Source: Clostridiales bacterium | GTDB lineage: Bacteria > Bacillota > Clostridia > Christensenellales > Aristaeellaceae | NCBI GenBank assembly: GCA_004556155.1 | Contig: SFIM01000033.1 | Location: 1-23,846, forward strand | DNA: 23,846 nt | Direction of reading: 5' to 3' | Part shown: piece after piece, positions 14,058 to 21,695 of the stretch | Layout: the number at the start of each line of letters is the position of its first letter | Numbering within the stretch: the first letter of the stretch is position 1 | Made by a program: the position numbers and the translations under genes | The notes under the pieces: generated by a model | The model's input: the letters and a program-made list of their open reading frames with translations, nothing else | Databases searched by the model: none | What the model was told of the DNA's origin: nothing

Positions 14058-15592
14058 ACCGCCATTTCCTCTTTTCCGATGCTGCCGTTCATCATCATAT
14101 AGCCAATCTCGTTCTTGGTGGTTTCAGCGGGCTTTACATAGCCCGCCGCTTCGCCGCCGCACAGAACCAGAATGCGATCGCAAATGCCCAGCAGCGCGTC
14201 CAGATCCTCGCCAATGAACAGCACGCACGCGCCGCGCAGCTTTTCGGCAGTCATCATATCATAGATTTTGTAAGAGGCGCCGATATCCAGGCCGCGGACG
14301 GGATAGGCAGCGATGAGCAGCTGGGGATGATCCTGAATTTCCCGCTCCAGCAGCACCTTTTGCACATTGCCACCCGACAGCCGGCTTACCGGCGTAAGCA
14401 GATCGGGTGTGGCGATGTCCAGCTCCTTTACCATCCGGGCGCTGTCCTGAACGGCCGTTTTTTTATCCAGGAAGAAGCTGCCTGTGCGCTCGAAGGAACG
14501 GAGCATCACGTTTTCGGCCATTCCCATGGAGGGAATCAGCCCCATGCCCAGGCGATCCTCGGGCACATAGGCAATATGAATGCCCGCGCGATAAACAGAC
14601 AGCGGATTCATTCCCTGGATTTCCTTGCCGCCCGCCGCGATGACGCCGTTTTCCGGCACGGTGATGCCTGCCAGCGCGTCGCACAGCTCCTTTTGGCCAC
14701 TGCCGGCGATGCCTGCAATGCCGAGAATCTCTCCCGCATTGGCGTCAAAAGAAAGGTTTTTGACGCTTTCCGCGCCGGATATGCCGCGCACCGTGAGGTT
14801 GCGCACAGAAAGATAGGGCTTTACTTCGCCGCTCTGGGGGCAATTCAAGGAGAGCTTCGCAGGATAGCCCACCATATCCGAGGTAAGCTGGTCGGGCGTA
14901 ACGGCCTTCATATCCAGCTCCTCAATGAATTTTCCCTTGCGCAGAATCGTCACCTTGTCGGCCACGGCAAAAAGCTCGTTGATCTTGTGGCTGATAAGCA
15001 CCACGCATTTGCCTTCGTCCTTCATGCGGCGCAGCACATCAAACAGGCGGTCGGTTTCCTGCGGGGTAAGCACCGCGGTAGGCTCATCCAGGATCAGTAT
15101 TTCCGCGCCGCGATAGAGCGCCTTGATGATTTCCACCGTCTGCTTTTCAGAAACCGACATTTCGGAGATTTTCCGGTTTGGATCGATATGAAAGCCGTAC
15201 TGGTCAATCATTGCGCAGATTTCCGCGCTCACCTTTCGGCGATTAAGCAAAACGCCGCCCTTTTGACCCAGGATAATGTTCTCCGTGGCGCTGAGCACAT
15301 CCACCAGCATAAAATGCTGATGAATCATGCCGATGCCCAGCTGGTACGCTGTTTTAGGAGAATCAATCACAGCCTGATTGCCATCCACCCAAATTTCGCC
15401 GTCGTCAGGCTGATAAATGCCCGACAGCATGTTCACCAGCGTGGTTTTGCCGCTGCCGTTTTCTCCCAGCAGCGCATGAATTTCGCCCCATTTCAGCCGC
15501 AGATCCACATTGTCGTTTGCAACTACCCGGCCAAAGGATTTGCAGCAATGCTTCATCTGAACCGCGTATTCCGATGCATGTACGGTTTTCAC
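14054..15592 (-). CDS. BMP-type nucleoside ABC importer, two-domain ATP-binding protein (NupO/YufO-like)
   Basis: About 512 aa with two ATPase domains in tandem. Domain 1 has Walker A GENGSGKTT, the altered signature MSVSEKQTVEI usual for this family, and Walker B LILDEPTAVLT. Domain 2 has GIAGSGQKEL (no Walker A Lys-Ser pair), LSGGNVQKVLLERE and the divergent Walker B LLIAAYPVRGLD. Domain 2 is therefore probably weak or inactive in hydrolysis, as in related sugar and nucleoside importers. The start is uncertain. A TTG at 15616 would overlap the deaminase stop. I prefer GTG 15592, which has AGGGGG 10 nt upstream and fits the family's N-terminal length. Confidence 0.92.
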   Translation of the reverse strand: MKTVHASEYAVQMKHCCKSFGRVVANDNVDLRLKWGEIHALLGENGSGKTTLVNMLSGIYQPDDGEIWVDGNQAVIDSPKTAYQLGIGMIHQHFMLVDVLSATENIILGQKGGVLLNRRKVSAEICAMIDQYGFHIDPNRKISEMSVSEKQTVEIIKALYRGAEILILDEPTAVLTPQETDRLFDVLRRMKDEGKCVVLISHKINELFAVADKVTILRKGKFIEELDMKAVTPDQLTSDMVGYPAKLSLNCPQSGEVKPYLSVRNLTVRGISGAESVKNLSFDANAGEILGIAGIAGSGQKELCDALAGITVPENGVIAAGGKEIQGMNPLSVYRAGIHIAYVPEDRLGMGLIPSMGMAENVMLRSFERTGSFFLDKKTAVQDSARMVKELDIATPDLLTPVSRLSGGNVQKVLLEREIQDHPQLLIAAYPVRGLDIGASYKIYDMMTAEKLRGACVLFIGEDLDALLGICDRILVLCGGEAAGYVKPAETTKNEIGYMMMNGSIGKEEMAV

Positions 15593-15612
15593 CCTGCCTG
15601 ATCCCCCTGTAC

Positions 15613-17403
15613 TCAATTGATCCCATCCGCATTTTCCTTGGCGCGGAAGGAAGGCACCCGCGTGCGGGTACCGCCGTCCACCATGACCGTATCCGTCATG
15701 GAGATACCGGGCATTACCGTCAGCGCCAGCAGTGACAGCTTGAGCAACGAGGGATTCTCCTCCGCCCAGATTGTCTTGAGCTGCTCGGAAAGGGTATCCA
15801 GCTTATCCACCAGCTCCGCGCAAGCCACATCCGCCATCAGCCCAGCCACCGGCAGGCATACCTCGCCAATCACCGCGCCGTTCTTCACAGCCACGATGCC
15901 GCCGCCGGTTTCACGCAGACGGTTGACGGCGGCAGCGCCATCGGCAGGATCCCTATAGGCGACGATGATGTTATGGCAGTCGTGAGAAATCGTGGTCGCC
16001 ATCGCGCCGGCCTTTAAGCCGAAATGCTTATATACGGCAATGCACTTTGTGCCCCGGCCAAAGCGATTGAAAACGGCCACGAAGCAGTAATCCGGCTTGC
16101 CGGACAAATCCACAGCATGGTTCACGATGGGCAGGGTTTCCCATTCCGCCGTGAACTCCAGGCGATTTCCGCTGGCGCATTCAATGGCGGCAATTTCCAC
16201 GTTGGCGCTTGGCACCTTCAAAAGGCAGTCCTCCGCGGTGATGGGCTGAAGCTGCACGGTATTTGCAAAGGGAGCCGGGCGCTCCGGCACCGGGGGCAGC
16301 AGGAGGTTCCCATCGGCCACCACCATTTTACCGCCGACAAACACCGTATCGGGATCGCGCCCGTCCAGCGCATCCACCAGCTGCATATCAGCGGCAAAGC
16401 CAGGGGCAATCGCGCCAATATCCTCAAATCCGGTTTCACGGGCGGGATTCCAGGTGCAGCAGCGGATCGCATCCATGGGATCCACCCCCGCATCCAGCAG
16501 CGCCCGCAGCAAAGCGTTTACATGACCGCGCTGCTGCATATCCTTGGCATGCACGTCGTCCGTGCATACGGAAAGGAAATCCAGATACCGCATGCCCTCC
16601 GTGCCCTTGACCATTTTTTGCAGGCCGAACATGGTGGACAGGGAAGAACACTGCATGTTGGCGTGCATGCCGATGCGCATGCATTCCCGCACATCCTCGG
16701 CGCTAAGCACGGTATGCGTATTCATTACCCCGGCAAGGCGGTAGGCGGACATGTTGCGTCCCGTCACATAGGGCGCATGCCCCTGAATCACCACATCCCG
16801 TTTGCGGCCCTCTGCCAGGATATCCCGCATGAAGGGCTGATCGGCAATGACCGCGTTGGAATCCATCACTTCAGCAATGCCGTAGACGCCCGGCGAATCC
16901 AGCAGCTGCGCCATCTGCGGCGCGCGGATCGGGAAGGGCACGGTTTCAAATTCAGCGTCGGCGGGAATGCAGGAAGAAGCCAGATTAAACTGCCGCATGG
17001 GCGAGCGCTTGGCGTCCTCCACCATCCACAGGATTCCCTCCATGCCGCATACGTTGCCAATCTCATGGGGATCGGTCATGGCGCTGGTCGTTCCATGCAG
17101 CACAGCCTCCCGGCCAAAGCGCTCGGGCGTAAGCATGGAGGATTCCACATGCATATGGATTTCCACAAAGCCCGGCAGCAGGTATTTTCCCTGCCCGTCC
17201 ACCGTCGTCTTGCTCTGCGAATCGCATGCCTCGCCCGGCTGCACATGAACAATTACGCCGTCCTTTACATCCACGCTGGCAGGATAGATTTCGCCCGTCA
17301 GCACGTTTACCAGCTTTACATTTTTTACCGTCAGGTCGCAGGGAATCTTCTGGGTAGCGGCGGCGATCAGTGTAGAATAATCTCTGTTATTAATAGCTTT
17401 CAT
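15613..17403 (-). CDS. ade: Adenine deaminase
   Basis: 596 aa from ATG 17403, which has AAGGGGAG upstream; an in-frame ATG at 17424 has no RBS. It belongs to the amidohydrolase superfamily and converts adenine to hypoxanthine plus ammonia. Landmarks are the metal-binding HMHVESS (H83, H85), HGTTSAMTDPHEIGNVCG, FLSVCTDDVH, CCTWNPARETG, the SHDCHNIIV block and RETGGGIVAV near the C-terminus. Length is normal for the family. The gene is embedded between the binding-protein and ATPase genes of a purine/nucleoside importer. This suggests that imported adenine, or adenine released from an imported nucleoside, is channelled into hypoxanthine and guanine salvage and yields ammonia. Confidence 0.95.
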   Translation of the reverse strand: MKAINNRDYSTLIAAATQKIPCDLTVKNVKLVNVLTGEIYPASVDVKDGVIVHVQPGEACDSQSKTTVDGQGKYLLPGFVEIHMHVESSMLTPERFGREAVLHGTTSAMTDPHEIGNVCGMEGILWMVEDAKRSPMRQFNLASSCIPADAEFETVPFPIRAPQMAQLLDSPGVYGIAEVMDSNAVIADQPFMRDILAEGRKRDVVIQGHAPYVTGRNMSAYRLAGVMNTHTVLSAEDVRECMRIGMHANMQCSSLSTMFGLQKMVKGTEGMRYLDFLSVCTDDVHAKDMQQRGHVNALLRALLDAGVDPMDAIRCCTWNPARETGFEDIGAIAPGFAADMQLVDALDGRDPDTVFVGGKMVVADGNLLLPPVPERPAPFANTVQLQPITAEDCLLKVPSANVEIAAIECASGNRLEFTAEWETLPIVNHAVDLSGKPDYCFVAVFNRFGRGTKCIAVYKHFGLKAGAMATTISHDCHNIIVAYRDPADGAAAVNRLRETGGGIVAVKNGAVIGEVCLPVAGLMADVACAELVDKLDTLSEQLKTIWAEENPSLLKLSLLALTVMPGISMTDTVMVDGGTRTRVPSFRAKENADGIN

Positions 17404-17439
17404 AGCAGGCTCCCCTTTCCGCATGGCAAATCATAAAAT

Positions 17440-17487
17440 AAAAAATAGAAAGAATACGGGGAGTCGGCGCGAACCGATCCCCCGTAT
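17440..17487 (-). terminator. Intercistronic hairpin between binding protein and adenine deaminase
   Basis: On the minus strand ATACGGGG (17480-17487) pairs with CCCCGTAT (17454-17461), with inner TCGG/CCGA pairing. It is followed by TCTTTCTATTTTTTATTTT (17453 downward). It looks like a partial terminator. This arrangement commonly lets the binding protein be made in excess over the transporter genes. Confidence 0.7.
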
Positions 17488-17501
17488 CCATCGTAATCAG
17501 T

Positions 17502-18584
17502 TTATTTTGCAACAACACCCTTGACCAGCAGATCGGTCATGCCGGAGTAAAGGTAATCATCGGTAAAGGTAGCGGCAGGCACCAGGTTGCCGTCCACATC
17601 GTACACATCCTGCTGGAACACATCCCATTCGCCGCTGACCATTTTATCCATGGCAGCCTGTACGGCTTCCTGCGTGCCATCGGCCACATTCTTGCTGAAG
17701 GGCGTGAGGTAGAGGGTGCCGTCGGCCACATCGCCATAGATCAGACCGCCGTGGAATTCGCCGTTCACAATCGTGCTGACCAGCTTGGTGTAAATGGCGC
17801 CCCAGTTCATGCAGGCGGCAAAGAGATGGGCATCGGGGGCGAACTCGGTCATGTCATAGTCGCTGCCCAGGCCCCATACGCCGCGCTCCTGCGCCGCGGT
17901 CTGCGGGCCGGTGGTGTTCACATACTGGCAGATCACATCGCAGCCCAGGTCGATCAGCGCATTGGCAGCGGCGGTTTCTCCATCGGGATCATACCAGCTG
18001 TTGGTGTACTTCACATAAACCGTCACATCGGGATTTACGCTCTGCGCGCCCAGGGCATAGGCGTTCAGAGAAACGTTTACTTCGGCGTTTTTGAACGCGC
18101 CCACAAAGCCGATCTTGCCGCTTTCGCTGCGCATGGCGGCGGCGATGCCCTGCAGATAGCGGGTCTGATAGTTGCGGGCGTTGAAGCGGCAGAAGTTCGT
18201 ATCGTTCTGGAGCAGGCCGCTGTAATGGCAGAACAGCACCTCAGGATGCTGAGCGGCGGCTTCGTACATATAGGTCTGGAAGCCAAAGCTATTGCCGATG
18301 ATCACGTTGCAGCCGTTACTGATCAGCTCGCTGATGGCGTCGGCGCAGGTGCTGTCATCCGCAACGTTTTCCAGGATGGTGATCTGATGGTCTTCAATGC
18401 CCAGATTCTTCTGCATTTCCTGCAAGCCAACCAGATGGCTGTAGTTAAAACCCATATCAGAGGTATCGCCGATCATGATCACGCCGATTTGCAATTCAGA
18501 CGGATCGATCTTTTCATTAGCAAGGCCAACAGCGCACATCAGCGAAAGAGCGAGGCAGAGCATTGCGGCAACCAGTTTTTTCAT
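17502..18584 (-). CDS. BMP-family ABC transporter substrate-binding protein (purine/nucleoside type)
   Basis: 360 aa, ATG 18584 behind AAGGGAG. A signal peptide (residues 1-22, ending AVGLA) precedes the mature chain. The Cys at 17 does not sit in a good lipobox (LSLMC), so lipid anchoring is uncertain. The body has the Bmp/PnrA fold signature: IGVIMIGDTSDMGFNYSHL, ADAISELISNGCNVIIGNSFG, QGIAAAMRSESGKIGFVGAF, and VNPDVTVYVKYTNSWYDP. These proteins bind nucleosides or related purines outside the membrane and hand them to the permeases. It is the first gene of the operon, behind a strong promoter and two PurBox-like sites. Confidence 0.94.
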   Translation of the reverse strand: MKKLVAAMLCLALSLMCAVGLANEKIDPSELQIGVIMIGDTSDMGFNYSHLVGLQEMQKNLGIEDHQITILENVADDSTCADAISELISNGCNVIIGNSFGFQTYMYEAAAQHPEVLFCHYSGLLQNDTNFCRFNARNYQTRYLQGIAAAMRSESGKIGFVGAFKNAEVNVSLNAYALGAQSVNPDVTVYVKYTNSWYDPDGETAAANALIDLGCDVICQYVNTTGPQTAAQERGVWGLGSDYDMTEFAPDAHLFAACMNWGAIYTKLVSTIVNGEFHGGLIYGDVADGTLYLTPFSKNVADGTQEAVQAAMDKMVSGEWDVFQQDVYDVDGNLVPAATFTDDYLYSGMTDLLVKGVVAK

Positions 18585-18603
18585 GTTCGGTTCTCCCTTG
18601 ATT

Positions 18604-18616
18604 AATGTTCGTATTT
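18604..18616 (-). promoter_or_regulatory. PurBox-like operator, leader copy
   Basis: The minus-strand 13-mer AAATACGAACATT matches 12 of 13 positions of the Gram-positive PurR PurBox (AWWWCCGAACWWT, from memory). Its core ACGAACATTA is an exact inverted copy of the core at 18681-18690. It lies between the promoter and the binding-protein RBS. Confidence 0.6.
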
Positions 18617-18617
18617 T

Positions 18618-18636
18618 TGCCGAACTGCATTCGGCA
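18618..18636. promoter_or_regulatory. Small dyad in the leader with a CCGAA core
   Basis: TGCCGAA (18618-18624) and TTCGGCA (18630-18636) are perfect 7-nt arms around CTGCA, just downstream of the predicted transcription start. It could be an operator half-site pair using the same CCGAA core, or an RNA hairpin in the leader. Confidence 0.45.
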
Positions 18637-18644
18637 TGTTCCTA

Positions 18645-18672
18645 ATTATACACATATAACGGGAAATGTCAA
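18645..18672 (-). promoter_or_regulatory. Promoter of the purine importer/adenine deaminase operon
   Basis: On the minus strand a perfect TTGACA (18667-18672), 16-nt spacer and a perfect TATAAT (18645-18650). Transcription should start near 18638, giving a leader of about 55 nt. Confidence 0.85.
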
Positions 18673-18676
18673 TATA

Positions 18677-18689
18677 AATTACGAACATT
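18677..18689 (+). promoter_or_regulatory. PurBox-like operator, upstream copy
   Basis: The plus-strand 13-mer AATTACGAACATT matches 12 of 13 PurBox positions (only the first C differs). It ends 4 nt upstream of the -35 box. A weaker, oppositely oriented copy (10 of 13) lies at 18708-18720, 18 nt away, similar to the paired arrangement known for PurR sites. Confidence 0.6.
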
Positions 18690-18824
18690 ATTTTTGCAAG
18701 TATAAATAATATTCGTTTTATGAAAATGTCAAATTGATATAGTTTTAAGTGCGGATGGTGACAAAGTGTTGTTGCCTTAGGCAAGCTTGAGAAGGCAATT
18801 GCAGCTGTTTCTCCAACGGATCTC

Positions 18825-18861
18825 AAAAAAAGCATGCCCTCTGTTGATCAACAGGGGGCAT
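18825..18861 (-). terminator. Intrinsic terminator of the carbohydrate operon
   Basis: On the minus strand ATGCCCCCTGTTGATCAACAG... folds into a long stem (18834-18861, one wobble pair), followed after GC by seven T (18825-18831). It lies about 90 nt after the phosphodiesterase stop. Confidence 0.85.
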
Positions 18862-18951
18862 ACGCTGCTGATTTGCCGCGCGATCGAACGGGGCGGCTAT
18901 GTTGTTAACGCAGCCTAAACCCAGGCAAATTGACTATGAAGATTCCGGCGC

Positions 18952-19830
18952 TTAGCGGGAGAGCCCGGCTGCGACAGGCTGGTAATTGTTGGTCAGCACG
19001 CAGTCGATGCCTATGTCAAAGTAAGCGCGCGCTTCCTCTGGCGTGTCCGCCCAGAATAGATTACAGATTAGCCCATTTGCCCGCGCCTTGTCGATCATAG
19101 CCTGCGTGGTCAATCCTTTGCAGAACTGCACGCGCTGACAGCCGTACTCGAGCGCATGTTCCACGATGGAGAAGTTCATATGGCCTTCTAAACAGCACCT
19201 GGGCAGATCGGGCGCAACGGCACGCGCGGTGGTTAATACGTCAGCTTCGCCCGTGATATACGCGTAATCCATGCAGTCAAACCGTTGCAGGGCATCAACA
19301 ATGCGGCGGAAGACGGTTTCGTCATAGGGGACGATGGGGCGATTTTCGATTTCAGGAATCACGTCCTCCACGCCAACGGGCAGCGGAGGCATGATGACAG
19401 CATGCGAGCTGTGGCGTTCTCCCAGTTCTTTTCCCCGGGCTTTCATCTTATCTGTAGTAACGCGTTGCGCTATCGGCGTTTTGATGTGAATATTCAGTAC
19501 CGTCTGTCGCGCAACCAGCGATAACACTTCCTCAAACAGCGGAAGGCGTATCCCTTGATAAGCGGGAGAAAACCAGAAACCGGCGTCCAGCGCCTTGATC
19601 TCGCTGGTGGTCAGATCGCAGATCATGCCGCTGCCGTCGGTGGTTCTATCTACCTTGGGATCATGGCATACAATCAGATGGCCATCCTTGTCCGGCCATA
19701 AATCCAGCTCGATTTCCGGCGCGCCCATGGAAACCGCCAAGGCGAAAGCAGGCAAAGTATTTTCTGGCGCAATTATATTGAAACCACGGTGTGCGCAAAT
19801 CCAAGGATTGGAATTCTGAGTTCGTTTCAA
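18952..19830 (-). CDS. Glycerophosphodiester phosphodiesterase-like protein (GDPD family)
   Basis: 292 aa starting at a TTG (19830) with AGAGGAG about 10 nt upstream; the nearby ATG is in another frame. The catalytic set of the family is complete: H14-R15-G, PENT (22-25), E41-x-D43 in EIELDLW, and H56 in VCHDP. The C-terminal half keeps NGLICNLFWADTPEEA and the family-type ending GIDCVLTNNY. There is no signal peptide, so it is probably cytoplasmic. The family cleaves glycerophosphodiesters to glycerol-3-phosphate and an alcohol. In an operon with a sugar kinase, a neuraminidase-like protein and an aldolase, a related phosphodiester sugar could be the real substrate. It is the last gene, about 110 nt after the aldolase gene. 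Confidence 0.9.
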   Translation of the reverse strand: MKRTQNSNPWICAHRGFNIIAPENTLPAFALAVSMGAPEIELDLWPDKDGHLIVCHDPKVDRTTDGSGMICDLTTSEIKALDAGFWFSPAYQGIRLPLFEEVLSLVARQTVLNIHIKTPIAQRVTTDKMKARGKELGERHSSHAVIMPPLPVGVEDVIPEIENRPIVPYDETVFRRIVDALQRFDCMDYAYITGEADVLTTARAVAPDLPRCCLEGHMNFSIVEHALEYGCQRVQFCKGLTTQAMIDKARANGLICNLFWADTPEEARAYFDIGIDCVLTNNYQPVAAGLSR

Positions 19831-19939
19831 GACGGTACATCTCCTCTAATTGTTTTGCTGCCTTTGAAAGATAAGAACAACATAGCATATGGAAGGCAAA
19901 ATAGCAAGCCGTCAATTGCTGCGCGGAAAATCCTGGCCG

Positions 19940-20695
19940 TTAGTTTTGAGGTACTGCATTCAAATACTGTTCCAGCCCCATCCGGAAGTACTTTTCATCG
20001 CTGCCCACCCAGAATACGTTGGCGCCCATTTCGGCGTACTGTTTTGTGATGGCAGGGGAAGATGCGTAGCAGCCGCAGGATTTTCCCAGCCTATGGCAGA
20101 TGTCAAATACCTGCTGAACCTCGGCTGTCACCTTTGCGTGAGAAGGCTGCTTGGGGTATCCCAGGGAGAAGGAATAATCGTTGGGCCCCACAATGAATGC
20201 GTCAATGAAATCCCCGTATTTATTTACCATTTCAGGAATCAGCTCTTTGCCCTGGATGGACTCAATCTGCACCATCAGGATACGGCTGTGCTGAAAATCC
20301 TCAATGCTTTCGCCTTCCCGGCGCAGCCCCCATCCGCCGTAACCCGTGCGGCCAATGGGCAGAAAATGCATGGCTTCCACGGCGGCAGCAACCTGCTCCA
20401 TTCGCTCCACACGGGGCAGCATGATGCCGTCCGCCCCCAGATCAATGGCCTTGGCAATCAGGTGATACAGGCTATCCTCTACCCGGACGATAGAAGGAAA
20501 TTGCAGATGACGGCACTGCATGGTCATGGGGATCAGTTCTTCCGTGCCATAAATGCCGTGTTCTTTGTCAATCAACACGCAGTCGGAGGCTGTCAGTGCT
20601 CCTATCAGCAGGGGGGAAGCAGTGACCATCAGGTTGGACATGACAATGGGCTGACAATTTGCCAGTTTCATTTTTAACTGTTCATAGTGATTCAT
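19940..20695 (-). CDS. HpcH/HpaI-family aldolase (2-keto-3-deoxy-sugar-acid type)
   Basis: 251 aa from ATG 20695, which has GGAG 9 nt upstream. An ATG at 20710 in the same frame lacks an RBS. The family motifs are visible: DKEHG (general-base His46), DLGADGIMLPRVE, QIESIQGKE (metal-binding Glu) and GPNDYSFSLGYP. These metal-dependent class II aldolases split 2-keto-3-deoxy acids (for example KDR, KDGlucarate or HpaI-type substrates) to pyruvate plus an aldehyde. Here it probably performs the carbon-splitting step of the pathway encoded by this operon. The exact substrate cannot be assigned. Confidence 0.9.
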   Translation of the reverse strand: MNHYEQLKMKLANCQPIVMSNLMVTASPLLIGALTASDCVLIDKEHGIYGTEELIPMTMQCRHLQFPSIVRVEDSLYHLIAKAIDLGADGIMLPRVERMEQVAAAVEAMHFLPIGRTGYGGWGLRREGESIEDFQHSRILMVQIESIQGKELIPEMVNKYGDFIDAFIVGPNDYSFSLGYPKQPSHAKVTAEVQQVFDICHRLGKSCGCYASSPAITKQYAEMGANVFWVGSDEKYFRMGLEQYLNAVPQN

Positions 20696-20713
20696 AAAGC
20701 CAGTCTCCATATC

Positions 20714-21682
20714 TCAGCATTCTTCCAGTTCAGCAAAACAGATTTTTTTCCTGCGCCAGGTATAGGTAATGTAGAGATGGTTTTGGTCGGCAATGATGGC
20801 AGGATAGGAGAATTCACCGTCGTTATCTTCTGTAACCAAATCAAGCACCTTGGTGAAAGTGGCGCCGTTATCATCGGAAAGCAAAACGGATAGGGGGGTG
20901 CGCGCTCCCCAATTCAGACCGATAGGGTTGCATACCAGAATCAAGTGACCGTTTTCCATTTGTACGCAGTCCAAACCGGCGTTGTTGTTGGGCAGTTCGG
21001 TGCAGTAGGCATTGCACCAGGAGGAACCGTTATCTTCAGAATCGGAACGATAAATACGCCCACGGTTGGAACGAATAAAAGCGTGAATTTTACCGGGAGC
21101 GGATTCCCAAAGGCTGGGCTGAATCAGGTTGAAATCCTGGGCATGAGGACCGGTCAGCGGAATATCGCACTTCGTCCATGTTTCGCCATTGTCATCGGAT
21201 ACATCAACAAATGGACGCCAGGGGAGCTCCTCGGTAGAGCCGGGCGCAAGGATACGGCCGTTTTGCGTGCGAATGGCTTTGTTTTTTACCGGACCACGTC
21301 CGCCGGAAACATCGCCAGGCACCATTTCGCCCAAATAGGTCCAGGTTTCACCCTCATCCGTGCTTTCCAGCATCATGGTTTTCCATTGAGCGATCGGATA
21401 GCCCAATTTATAATACAGGCGAATGCGTTTATTATCCAGTCGGAACAGGACGGGATTCCAGTGCTGAATTCCCTCTTCGGCGGTCAGACAGCGAGGAGCG
21501 CTCCACTTGCCGTTACGATAGACGCTGCTCCAAATCATCACATCCGGATTCGCCTCCTTGGTGCCGCCGAACCAGGCGGCAACGAAACGATCTTTGCCGG
21601 TTTTCAGAATGGTAGAGGCATGGCACTCGGGAACGGGGATCGGGTCATCAAAAATGAAACCGTTTTGAATAAGCTTGAACAT
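20714..21682 (-). CDS. Predicted neuraminidase, BNR/Asp-box protein (COG4692-like)
   Basis: 322 aa, ATG 21682 behind GGGAGG. There is no signal peptide, so an intracellular enzyme. Four Asp boxes (S-x-D-x-G-x-T/S-W/F) mark a beta-propeller: STDEGETWTY (from 107), SDDNGETWTK (162), SEDNGSSWCN (214) and SDDNGATFTK (269). AAWFGGTKEANPDV and GVQHWNPVLF-like/GPVKNKAI stretches match my memory of the COG4692 'predicted neuraminidase' group. True sialidase activity is not established for this group, so a glycosidase or lyase on small imported oligosaccharides is the safer inference. The gene follows the kinase gene by 13 nt and precedes the aldolase. Confidence 0.85.
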   Translation of the reverse strand: MFKLIQNGFIFDDPIPVPECHASTILKTGKDRFVAAWFGGTKEANPDVMIWSSVYRNGKWSAPRCLTAEEGIQHWNPVLFRLDNKRIRLYYKLGYPIAQWKTMMLESTDEGETWTYLGEMVPGDVSGGRGPVKNKAIRTQNGRILAPGSTEELPWRPFVDVSDDNGETWTKCDIPLTGPHAQDFNLIQPSLWESAPGKIHAFIRSNRGRIYRSDSEDNGSSWCNAYCTELPNNNAGLDCVQMENGHLILVCNPIGLNWGARTPLSVLLSDDNGATFTKVLDLVTEDNDGEFSYPAIIADQNHLYITYTWRRKKICFAELEEC

Positions 21683-21695
21683 TGTTTTCCTCCCT

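Noticed and set aside
18585..18720. Purine riboswitch in the leader of the importer operon
   Set aside because: The predicted leader is only about 55 nt and lacks the three-helix purine aptamer core. The CGAAC motifs lie on both sides of the promoter, which fits a DNA operator better.
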